A DNA stretch of 64,000 bases. Source: Euphorbia lathyris. Lineage: Eukaryota > Streptophyta > Magnoliopsida > Malpighiales > Euphorbiaceae. The stretch's first letter is position 1. Each line of letters begins with the position of its first letter. Where the stretch lies: positions 67,109,001-67,173,000 of the forward strand of contig NC_088918.1 in the NCBI RefSeq assembly GCF_963576675.1, given 5' to 3'. Below, piece after piece: positions 11,738-22,300 of the stretch. Position numbers and translations under genes: made by a program. The notes under the pieces were generated by a model. It had not been told where the DNA came from and searched no databases. It was given only the letters and a program-made list of their open reading frames with translations.

Positions 11738-14470
11738 ATGTTCGTTATTTATCATTTACAGGAGGTTTCGTGGGAACAATTTGACGGAAACGGCATAGAT
11801 TACAGCTCACAGTTTTTTCCCAAACAAACGTTTCAAACATATCATGAAGCTGTTAACTGGGCAAAACAGACGGCAATTGGGATCGGGTTCGAGTTAACCA
11901 CAGTGTCGCACAAGACGGGGCGCAAGTCAAAGTGGATATTGGTTAAATGTGCTCGTGGTGTTAAGAATTATAAAAGGAAAAAGGATATGGATGTGGATGT
12001 TATACTACGGAAGAATACAAAAACAAAGTACTGTGGTTGCAAATTCCAGATAAAGGTTATGGAAATCGCTGAATTGGGCGGTTGGGTGGTGAATGGGATT
12101 CCTGGAGATAGAGGACAACACTGTCATCAGTTGGCTGTATATCGTCAGGGCTACAGACAGATGAGCGGACTAAGCCCGACTTCCAAAAAACTTGTTCGTG
12201 AAATGAGTTCAGCTCAAGCTAAGCCTTGTGCTATTTTTGCTGCAATCAAAGAAAAACATCTGGAGGATTGCCCGACACAAAGACATATCTATAATTACAG
12301 GGAGAAAATCAGGACTGAGAGCTTTGAGGGTCGGGATGTAATCGGTCAGTTTTATCGGTTGCTATAGATAAGGACTACATACATTGGACGCAAGCGGTGC
12401 CGGGCAGCAATGTCGTGACTCACTTATTTATGGCACATCCAACATCGATCACACTGTTCCGATCTTATTACTTGTTTGTTGATATGGATTCAACATATAA
12501 AACAAACAAGTATAAGATGTCATTCTTTGAAATCATTGGAATGACGCCTTCAAACAAAAACTTCTTGATCGCCTATGCAATCATGAAGGATGAAATTGAG
12601 GGTAGTTATATGTGGGTGTTACAAAAATTGAAGCTTTCGCTCCAACTTGATGTGCATCCGACAGCCATTGCTACAGACCGGGAGTTAGGACTGATGCGGC
12701 CGGTTCGTGAGGTATTTCCTCATAGTCATCATTTATTGTGCACATGGCATATTAATAAAGATGTGGAGGATAGAGTAGGCAAGTTGAGTGGAATGAAGAA
12801 GTTTGGTGAAATTTTTAAGAATTCCAAATGGAAACGTATAATTGAAGCCCCGACAGTAGCCGAATATGAGGCGGAAGTGGTAGCCATGAAGAATACTACT
12901 GGCAACTGGCCTCATGTGATAGATTACGTGGAGACCGCATGGCTAGTGTATAAAGAGAAGTTTTGTCGAGCATGGACGAACAAGGTGTTGCACTTAGGAA
13001 ACACCACAACCTATCGAGTGGAGAGTTCATATGCACAGTTGAAACAGTGGTTGAATTCATCTACTGGTGCACTCGATACAGTGTGGGCGAAGGTGCATAA
13101 GGTCATTGAGGCTCAGATCGAGCCAATCAAATAAGACATTTATTCTGTTATTTGCTTTAATCTTTTAAAATTTAATACATTAGTTTTGTAATCCTTCACT
13201 GTATCACTCGAGGACTCGAGAAGAAGATCTGTGGTGAATCACTATGGAGCACCTTTCACGTATCTCGACTTGCACATTTCACATTACTGCTTGGCTGTAC
13301 TAAATGATGAGCTCAAGCGTATGCACGGATTGAGTATGGATGTGGTAAGTGAATGCGGATGCGTGTTGCCCATGACTCATGGCATTCCGTGTGCATGTGA
13401 GCTTAAAACATATATTGACACAGATGAATCGGTCCGTATTGACCGCATCCATCCTTTTTGGAGATCCCTTGTGTTTGAAGGGTTGAGTGACATACCAGTT
13501 ACTGCTCCAGTATATGCTGACGGGTCTGAGGATCACCGATTTTTTCAATGGTGCGTAGCATATCGATGATGATTCATGATCAGATAAATCCGGAACAAAG
13601 TGGCTTCAAAGAACCTGAGGTCAAAGACACTGTTAGGGGTAGACCAAAGGGAAATTCATCAACAAAACGAAATCCGAGTGCATGGGAGTATAGTCAGGCA
13701 CCACAAGGTCGAGCACGGTCCTCAGGTTCGAGGAGTAGTCGTAGTCGAGGTCGTTCCTCATCCTCATCTGTGCATAACAGTCAGATGTCGGGTATATTTT
13801 ATTTCATTTATATATATGTTGAAGTTAAAGTAAATATATTTTCATTGATAAATTTCATATATTAATATTTACAGTCGGATTTGATGCGGATATCGCCGGT
13901 TACCACCATTTACATCGGGTTCATGGTCTCATCATACCATTTATTACTGGATTCCATGATGTTGTAGCAGATGGTAACTGTGGATTTCGTGTTTTAGCTG
14001 ATGCCATCATTTATAACCAAGAGGAGTGGAAGCTGATGAGAGTGCTCATAGAGAATGAGATGCAGGCAAACCGTGATCTGTATGCGCCAGTGTACGGGAA
14101 CAGATTTGATGCTGCCCTCACACGTATTAAATGGGCAGGAGCGGGTTGTGGTGAGTCCCACTGGATGGTGAGTCCGGATGACTTATTTGCTGCTGCATCT
14201 GTATTGAACGCAGTAATTTTCCTCTTTACTACACAACAATTAGGATGTTGCACTATACTGCCGATGCGTTCGGACGATGGAAGACCACCAGAGCGAGAGA
14301 TTGTGATTTTTTATTTGGGGAGTTATCGTCACTACGTACGTCTTTATTTACATCCTGCGTTTCCAGTGCCTCCCATTGCCACCCAATGGCGTTTATTTTG
14401 TCATCTGAGTGTTCGTCACTTGGAGAATCTATACGCTGAAAGGAGAGAGGCTTGGACTAGATTATATTAG
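11738..14470 (+). pseudogene. MULE transposase with C-terminal OTU domain, disrupted
   Basis: Four blocks lie in the usual order. 11738-12367 is a FAR1-type DNA-binding region with Cys/His ligands (KYCGCKFQIKV ... GQHCHQLAVY). 12397-13134 is the MULE DDE core, with an acidic residue in VDMDSTYK, a second in ATDRELGLM and the downstream CTWHI motif. 13231-13569 has the SWIM-like CGCVLPMTHGIPCACE. 13870-14470 is an OTU cysteine-protease-like region with DGNCGFRVLADA and a late histidine (RHYVRLYLHP). A one-base disruption near 12363 separates the first two blocks. A stop at 13132 and an unclear junction (13130-13205) separate transposase from SWIM; a Ser/Arg-rich linker and probable intron (about 13790-13874) precede OTU. 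Transposase cuts element ends; the role of OTU in such elements is unknown. Confidence 0.85.
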
Positions 14471-14544
14471 TTTTATATGTTGTGATTAATAATATTTATT
14501 AATTAACTTATATTATTTTTAGGTTTTAAGTACAATTATGTAGT

Positions 14545-14640
14545 TACGAGTTTAACGACCTATTTACGGGTTTAACGGACTATTTACGGGGTTAACGGAC
14601 TATTTACGGGTTTAACGAACTATTTACGGGGTTAAAAAGC
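14545..14640 (+). repeat. 20-bp tandem repeat
   Basis: Between the OTU block and the right subterminal array lie four to five copies of a 20-bp unit resembling TTTAACGGACTATTTACGGG with one- or two-base variation. Confidence 0.85.
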
Positions 14641-14659
14641 TTTTTTTTTTTGCCAATCC

Positions 14660-14857
14660 GACATGCGAGCGTGTGGCTATCACGCCTCACCGCGTGGTCG
14701 GACGTGATAGACACACGCCTCACTGCGTGGTCGGACGTGACAGCCACCTGTCCGACCTTGCGGTGAGGCGTGGGGCTATCACGCCCAACCACACGGTGGG
14801 GCGTGATATCTATACGCCCGACCGCGCGGTGAGGCGTGATGGCCACACGTCCGCGTG
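14660..14857. repeat. Right subterminal array of 33-bp palindromic units
   Basis: About six units related to the left array but more diverged (CGCCTCACCGCGTGGTCGGACG and similar). They are open in frames on both strands for the same reason. Confidence 0.85.
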
Positions 14858-14965
14858 TCGGATTGATAAAAAAACAGAAATTCCCCTCTCTTAAACCTAT
14901 GAAAGGACAATTTCGTCCTTTCAAGGGGCTAGGGTGGGAATTAGGGGCTGAGTTTAACAACACCC

Positions 14966-16208
14966 TAAAAAAACTATAAAATTTCATTAAATTTTGTAGT
15001 GGTTCTCCTCCTGTAAAGTAGTTTAATTTATGGTTTATCTAGACATTAAAAACAATTCATATCATTCATACAGTAATAAATTAAAATTGTAATTTAAAAT
15101 AATTAACCTTAAATAACAAAACTAGAGGTGGAATTATAAGAAAATAATTATTATAAAAAGTATATTTAAAAGTGAATTCATTGCATGCATTGCACGGGTT
15201 TTTACAGTAGTTCATTAGTAAAATCTAGAAAATCTAAAACCTATCTGAATCCATTCACTTCTTCTCCCTGTGACCCTTTGGTTACCTCTGCCTCCTTTAA
15301 CTTCTTCGAATAGAAAACCTAAACCCACTTTTCTTATTCTTGATATTATTGACCACCACTGTTTTTCCATTGTTTTTGCTTCGTGTGTTGAACTATTGTG
15401 CCTTTATTATTCTCTTCTCCTTCTCATCGTTGCTGGAAAAAATCAAGCTCATAATATTGCATCAGATCTGATTTTTTTTTTAAAAAAATTCAAAGAACCG
15501 GGGTCATCCTGGTTCACCGTTTTGATACCGGTTCACCGGTTGATTCCGGTTCTTAACGGTTCAAAAGAAGTGACCTAAAATATATATAACTGGACTAGAT
15601 ACATTGCTGGTTCACGGTCGAACCGGCCAGTCCGGTTCGGTTTTAAAACATTGCACAAGAGTACTAATTTAGGTTTCTATAAGAAAATGTGACACGTTAT
15701 TTATATTATTTCGTTAAGTTCTGTTAATTATATATGGAAAAAAAATTATAACTTAATAGAGTAATATAAATGATGTGTCCTATGAACCCCGTGCAATGCA
15801 CGGGATGCCTTATAATATTCCAGTGAAACAAAATTCAAGCAATTCAATATTTGACACAAATGAAAGATATAGATGTATTTTCTTAGAAGATGCTAATGTA
15901 TTTTCTTAATGATTTAAGAATAATTTAGAATTATCAAAGTTGTAAATGAGATAAACAACAAACGTGGAAACTATCATAAACCGTCTGGAACCATTTATCC
16001 TGAACATCAAATAATTTAATTAGTAAATAAATATTAAATATGAACCAAGAAGAAAAATAAACAAAACAACGTTTGGACTAGTTAGCTTTTCCAACCCATT
16101 TGAACTCAACCCGAATTGAAAAAAACCATAGCACGGAGAACCAATCTTTTTTTATTGGTACGAGTGAAGAGCAAATCTGAACTGAAAAAAATTTAGTCCA
16201 TAATGTAA
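14966..16208. other. Intergenic repeats, no gene recognised
   Basis: 15,270-15,580 is open for 102 codons but has no domain. About 15,490-15,645 has repeated ACCGGTTC-type motifs. A perfect palindrome CCCGTGCAATGCACGGG lies near 15788, with a related GCATTGCACGGG near 15190; they may bound an old insertion. The rest is AT-rich. Confidence 0.35.
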
Positions 16209-16695
16209 AGGCAAAAAGCATTATCAGGCCCTGATTTTTTATTTTTTAGTTTATTAAACCATTGATTTTTATTTGGATACCTTAAGTCTCTGATCATTTA
16301 TTTTTTATCTCATTAAGTCCTTAATGACCAAATTAGTAAGTTGTAAACATGTAATTCTATTAAAATGACATTATTAACTTCATCTGTATTTGAAATTATT
16401 AAAAAAATATTAGATAAGAAAATGTTTTATAGTTGAATAAGCAAGAAATTCTTTTTAACATGTTTTAATTTTTTTTTTTTTGTGAAGTATGTAATAACAT
16501 TTTAAGACACGTGTAACATATCTTCCGCATTTGACTTACTATTTTACAACTGAATGATTAATTGATTATATTTTACGCAAGTTCAGGAGACACCGAACAT
16601 TTTATGCAAGTTCAAGGGGCAGTTGAGACACTTTGAAAGTTCAGGGAGCCAATCAGCCATTTTAGACAAGTTCAAGGACGAATGATGTATTAAGC
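16209..16695. mobile_element. MITE-like repeat related to the 31,287-31,793 element
   Basis: The right end reads ATTAAGCC, the inverse of GGCTTAAT, and the body contains the family's alternating phrases such as TTAAGTCTCTGA, CAAGTTCAGGAG and CAAGTTCAAGG. Non-coding. No clean target duplication. Confidence 0.55.
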
Positions 16696-16796
16696 CAAAA
16701 AAAAAACCAGCAACCCCTCCATTGCAGCTGCTCTTTGTAGAAGATTCAGGGAATGAAGGTCTGTTTTGTAATTTTCATTTCTTATTCTTTAAATCA

Positions 16797-16842
16797 AAAC
16801 GACGTCGTTTTACTTAATGAGCAAACGACGTCGTTTCAAAGC
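16797..16842. repeat. Twin ACGT-centred palindromes
   Basis: AAACGACGTCGTTT occurs twice about 25 bp apart. ACGT cores can bind bZIP factors, but this motif is also common in plant repeats; no function is claimed. Confidence 0.6.
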
Positions 16843-18027
16843 AAACTGAACCAACGATATACAGCGTGTGGCTGTTCTCCTCCCAATCCCTAATTGCTGC
16901 GAATTGCTTGGGGGAAATCGCACAACAGAAAGAGAGTCGACCAACTCAACTAACTGCCGGTCAGTCTCCACCATCGGCGCTGCTCCTTCCGCCACCGACC
17001 GGAACCTTCTCCCTTCTTCAACTGAAACGGAATCAACTTCGGCAGACAGGTACTGTTGGTTTGTTTTCAAAGGCTCCCTCAAAATAGAAGCTATACTGTT
17101 GGTTTGTTGTTGCTCTTGAATTGCTAATTGAATTGCTGTTTTTTTTTTTTTTTATAAAAGCTTAATTGAATGCTCATTGAATTGCTAATAAAAGCTTAAT
17201 TGAATTGGTGTTGCTGTTGAATTGTTGTTGTTTTTATAAAAGCTTAATTGAATTGCTAATTGAATTGCTGTTGTTTTTTATAAAAGCTTAATTGAATTGT
17301 TGATTGAATTGCTGTTGGTAATATTTGCTCCTGCTCAATTTCTGTCTCTCTCAATTGCTATTCCTTTTGTTCTTTCTCAATTGCTCAATTGCTATTCTTT
17401 GTTTAATTTAATTTAATTGAATGGTCTTTGGTTAATTTAATTGAATAGTCTTTGTTATAATTTTAAACTTTGTATTTAATTCTAAACTTTGTATTTCGTT
17501 AAGATTAAGCTAATAGTTAAGATTGCAGGACTCAATTGTCACTCATTTAGAGGTACACTTTCAAATATTTTGATGTTTTTCTTTACTTCATCAAAAAAAA
17601 AAAAAAATTGTTCAATACATTTGAGCCCCGGGTCATCTAGGACTCTGGTTCCGCCACTGGTTTGATAGTTCCCAAAAAAGTTCAATTTGGGGGAAATAGA
17701 TCTTGTGAGGCAAGTTCAAGGTTAATTTGACCCTTTATTACTTTCCTTTAGTATGAATTTTCTAGTATGGTTTTCACTTTGATTTTGTAATGATACATAT
17801 CATGTAAACAACAGCTTTTATTTAGATTTTTTTTATCAAATTAAGCTCGTACATTAAGCTTTTATTTATAATTAGCTTTTTAAAATTATAAAGCTTTTAT
17901 AATTAGTATTAGTCTATCAAAATTATTGTTTGTGTCTTTTTCACATATTTTGTCTTATTTCACTCTTTGATAATTGAGCTTTTATTTTGAATTTTTATTA
18001 AGTACTAGTTTAACATCTAGTTAACAA

Positions 18028-18168
18028 TAATTTCAACAACAACAACAAAGCCTTAGTCCCGAAATGATTCGGGGTCGGCTAACATGAACCATCATACAAA
18101 ATTTTGAAATCAAGTCGTGTTAGCGACATAAATTCTCTCCTTCCATTCCGTCCTATCCATTACCTTTT
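18028..18168 (-). mobile_element. RTE-type LINE 3' tail
   Basis: A (CAA)n tract followed by GCCTTAGTCCCGAAATGATT is the reverse complement of the 3' end seen in the longer RTE copy at 62,236-62,723. Severely 5'-truncated. Confidence 0.75.
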
Positions 18169-18229
18169 TTTAACAACAATTTCAAATTTAAATTAAATTC
18201 CTTTACTTTCTTTTGTATCCTTACAGTGG

Positions 18230-18405
18230 GAGGATTACCGAATATGGTGAAGTATTAGAGTAAAGACTAATAAGTCATCAACGAATCCAGCAACTATAGA
18301 ATCATCAAATGTTTCTAAATTAGGAGATGAAAGTAGCCAGAAAAGACCTAGCTTAGAGGTTTCCGAGGAAGATATTATTGGTGATCCAATTTTTGAATTA
18401 TATGT
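18230..18405 (+). pseudogene. Possible hAT transposase N-terminal scrap
   Basis: One frame reads a Lys/Ser-rich stretch followed by RPSLEVSEEDIIGDP, resembling the segment preceding the TTF-type finger in plant hAT (ZMYM1-like) proteins. No start codon or downstream domain is attached, so the call is weak. Confidence 0.3.
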
Positions 18406-19323
18406 TAACTTTTTATTTTTAATGAATTAATGTTTGAATTTTTTAGACAAAATTGACTTACAGTAGAAAATAATCTAAACTGTATGAAGCGCTCCTATTA
18501 TATGTTCATGTTATTTATACTTGTCATTCTGTAGAACATTTAATTTTTTACTAAGAATTTTGGATCGGGAGCATTAAGTAGTTGATTTTGAAAAAATCAG
18601 GAACAGGAGTGACTAGTGTAATATTTAGAAACTCAGGAACTAAGTTTTTCATTAGCAATAAAGCAAAGTTTTGTATAAAGAGTATTCTTTCAGATAGTGT
18701 GAAAAGCCAATTGATTATAGGAACTTGGATAGGAGTAGAGATAGCTATACTTTAAGGGTTTGGTCTTAACTAAACCTGTGGTTTTAGTTGTTATTCTGGT
18801 TTTGTGCTCTAGATAAATACATGTTTCAGCAAAAAAAAAAAAAAAAAAAGGTAATATAAAGATAAGGAAGAATAAATTCTAGTCTTCAGAATGTTAAGTT
18901 GCTTTCTTTTTAACTCTTCAATCAAAACAACATTGTAGTTGCAGGAGAGTTCGCTGGTCATCTACACAACATTCTAGTTGCGACGACCTTCTACACTTGT
19001 ATCATTCCTGGCTTATGCCCGCTACAACTTCCACTGCCGCGATTAAAGTCTCTACTTGGACTTCTTTTACAGCTCTGTAGTCAAGGTAACTAGAAAACCC
19101 TGCATAATATTCTCTTCATTTTCAAAGTTTTACCCCTATAATCCGTAAACAGTTAGTTTATGTTAGTTTGGGTGGTTACAGCAATTTTATTTGCCTCTTC
19201 TTCTCTTTTTATGTCATTTCGGTTTTTAAACCGTTTCTCCTCGTTTTCCTCATTTCAGAAACCCTAATATCCTGAGAGCTTAACACAAAACATCAAATCT
19301 TTTGTCTAAGAAGGAAACCTAAA

Positions 19324-22300
19324 ATGCTAAGCAAGAACTCAGATGAGTGGCAAATTGTTCATATCCCTGAGAAGCCACCAATCCCTCCCAATCAACAGCC
19401 CACTGGTGAGATTTAGACAACTCAACTCCACTAGTGTTTTTTCTATCGAGTGCGTATATTTTTGAAGTATTTTTGTTGATTTTTTTTTTTTAAATGCAGT
19501 TAATGTGTTTGCCTCTTTTGTTGAGCCAAAGCATGCAAATGCTCTTATAAGGTTGACCTCTTACCATATATCTAGCCTACTTTGTTTAGGATTTTAATAA
19601 AAGTGCAACAGTTTAATTTGTGTGTTTTGTTGGCATAGACGTTTGAACCAGATAGCTCCACTTGAAAATCTCCGCCATGTGAAGCGGATACAGAAGAGAA
19701 ATGTTGAAGGTGGGTTCCTATAAGGTGTTTTGTTTTTTCCAAGTACATTTTAATTTTGCTTTCACTTTCTAGTATACTTATTTCTTGGTAAATAAGCGTT
19801 TTGGTGAACGTTTGTACTCTTTATATTTTTGAACTTATATATGGTCTTTTCTGAAAAAATTGAGTCTGTTGGTGCAGTTTTGAGTTGGCTGTATCAGAGA
19901 GAGAGAGTGTGTGTTTTCTTTTTTTAAGAGTAATTCATTTGTTGTCTTAAGGAGTGTCAAATAGGTTTTTTTTTTTCATGCCATGCAATTCTATAATAGT
20001 GCAATGACTTGTATGTGGAAGTTTTCTATTTCTTCTTTCTTCAGTTTCTGTGCTGTGAGTTATTCATGTAAGCATACTGCTGTATAATGATAGTAATGTT
20101 GGTTTTTCCTTTTGCAGGGAAAACTCAGCTTTCAGTTATCTTGTGTTTAGCTTTGGAAAATGAGGATCATTCAAACAACTTGCCACTGGATGTATTAGAG
20201 CTAACCAATTCATACCAGTTGAGTCCTTTTATCACAAAAGTGGGTTCTTTTATCTCCTTTATCGACTTGTCAACCTTTTAGATTCATCTAATTAATCATT
20301 TATTGCATTCATATGTTTGGGGTTTAATTTGAGCATAATGGGTTGCAAGTGGTTTCTAATTCTCTATAGTTACTCTTCAATTGAAAACTTAATTAGTGTT
20401 AATGAATTAAGAACTCCCTAAAGTTTCTTTTTATGAACCTTCGTATCTTGTTTTCTCTTGGTGTGTTAGCAGTGATGCATCTATTTGATTTTAGGTTTGT
20501 GATTTTAATTACAAAAAGAGCATGGAGGATACTTCCTTGAATTATCCTTTTAGCTAATTTGGGTTCAGTATCATTTTCATAAGAGTTTGTACCACATTGG
20601 CTGTAATTGCTATAAACTATGTATATGGATTGATAATGTGGTGTTAGATGCAAATGGATTACTTTATGAAAAGGGTGGTTTAATGATTTCTAATAGCCTT
20701 TTCTTTTCTTTTGGGATGTTGATGACATCGATTTCATGCATTTATGTTCTAATTCTATATATGAGAAACCAAAAATTTGATGAGTTTTTGGAAACATTGT
20801 AATAGTAGATAATATCTTAACATAGGTTAATTACACCTATGTCCCCTAAACTCAGGTCTTTCTTTATGCCCCCTAAACTTCAAAACTGGACATAAAAGTT
20901 CCTTAACTTTGTCATGGAAATGTCCAAGAATTAAAGTCATTTAGAAACACATTTTTCAATTTTCTAAAATCATAATATTTGGAGCTTTCTCTTTAAATAA
21001 CCACTTTCTTTCTACTAATCAAATAATACCTAAATGACCTCAAAACCAAAAAGTTCAAGAATTAAGTTGCTTAGAATGTCAATTCCATCAGCTCTACAAT
21101 GGAGGATTACCTGCTATTGGAGTGGTCAAAGCTTAAAGGACTTTATGCTAGTAAAGGGCATAGTTCAGGGACTTCAATGTCCAATTTGGAAATTTAGGGG
21201 CTATAAAGAAAGTAAGGCCTAAGTTGAGGGGTCATGGTTGTAATTTACCCATTTTAACACTTATATGTAAACGTATTACCTGCTAACATACTGCAAATAT
21301 ATGCTGAATCAATACCACTTTGTAAGAACTTCATTCTTTCTTTCTTTTTTCACTAGATGGATGGAATTAATTTGGATATGCCATCAGACTATCTTCTTCT
21401 TCTTGATGAACAAGTATCTATATATCTTGAGTATTGAAACTGAAATTACTTAACTATGAAAGTTTCAACTCTGAAACATAATTTTTTGGGAGATAGTTAC
21501 TTTTAGGGTGTCAGATATTAATATGAAGTGGACCTTTAACTATCAGCTTAAGCTTTTAGTTCAATTGGTTCCATGACATTGGGTTTGTGCTATGGGCATT
21601 CGTCTTTATTTGGCATGCCTATTATTCTTAGAATTTTAATTGTCTTACTATTTTTCTATCTTATACTTTTATAAATTGCATAGGATTCCTTTGAAACTGG
21701 TAAAGGTAGTTTTTGCTAATGAATTTTAACCAATTATAGGTTTATAAATATGCTGCAACATCTAAAGAAGAGTGGGAAGAACAGTGCAAGTTTTGGCCGA
21801 CATCCTATCATCCTCCTACCTAGTAAGTTTTATTCTTTCTCACTACATTGTTTCTTTGATGTTTGTTTGTGGCTTACACAGAAAGGAATGCACAAAACGA
21901 ATCCATATAGCTGATATCCACTATATGGGTTATAGGTTTCATTTGACTATTTGAGCTAGGAGGATCTTTGGAAGTTTCACCAATGAAACTTTCAGTGGAA
22001 TGGACATGAAGGATATATGTATCTAGTTTCATCTAGAAAGAGGTTAACTTTTAGTTAGATGGACCTTTTAAAAAATGTACTAATGAAACTCTTAAGCATG
22101 AATGGATACTGTTTCAGTGCATGAGTTGAAATTACTTGTACTCTATGGGTTTGTCTTGTTGTTGTCTGCTTTTTAGGATCTAGGATAATGTTATGTTCCT
22201 ATCTATTGTTGTCGAGTTTTGTTTGTTATTACTGTATGTAGACTGTTTAACGCCACTTCCGGCTGTTCTTGACTTAAATGCGAGGGAATAAAACTCGATA

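Larger units (their letters stand above)
11197..14965 (+). mobile_element. Mutator-like element (MULE) with FAR1, transposase, SWIM-like and OTU regions
   Basis: Imperfect terminal inverted repeats bound the element. The left end reads GGGTTACTAAACCCAGCCCC and the right end, on the minus strand, GGGTGTTGTTAAACTCAGCC; both are followed by a second CTAGCCCC block. Inside each end is an array of 33-bp palindromic units (11467-11695 and 14660-14857), and between them the fragments of a four-domain transposase. Both ends sit in A-rich DNA (AAAAAAAGT left, TAAAAAAAC right), so a 9-bp target duplication cannot be called cleanly. It is probably immobile by itself because the coding region is broken. 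Confidence 0.8.
16843..19323. other. Upstream region of TAD3 with repeats; possible 5' UTR
   Basis: Non-coding apart from a possible transposase scrap at 18,230-18,405. 17,150-17,315 is a degenerate tandem repeat of TATAAAAGCTTAATTGAATTG. An AAACCCTAA telo-box lies near 19258, about 65 bp before the TAD3 start and directly after TTCCTCATTTCAG, which could be a 5' UTR splice acceptor. Confidence 0.45.

Noticed and set aside
11258..11755. Open frames on both strands rich in TPHHVVGR repeats
   Set aside because: They are produced by the 33-bp palindromic array, whose length is a multiple of three; no domain and no unique sequence.
13130..13205. AT-AC (U12-type) intron in the MULE gene
   Set aside because: The sequence starts ATAAG and ends near CAC but lacks the conserved ATATCCTT donor and branch motif; more likely decay.
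14604..14987. Open frames in the right array
   Set aside because: Same artefact as the left array.
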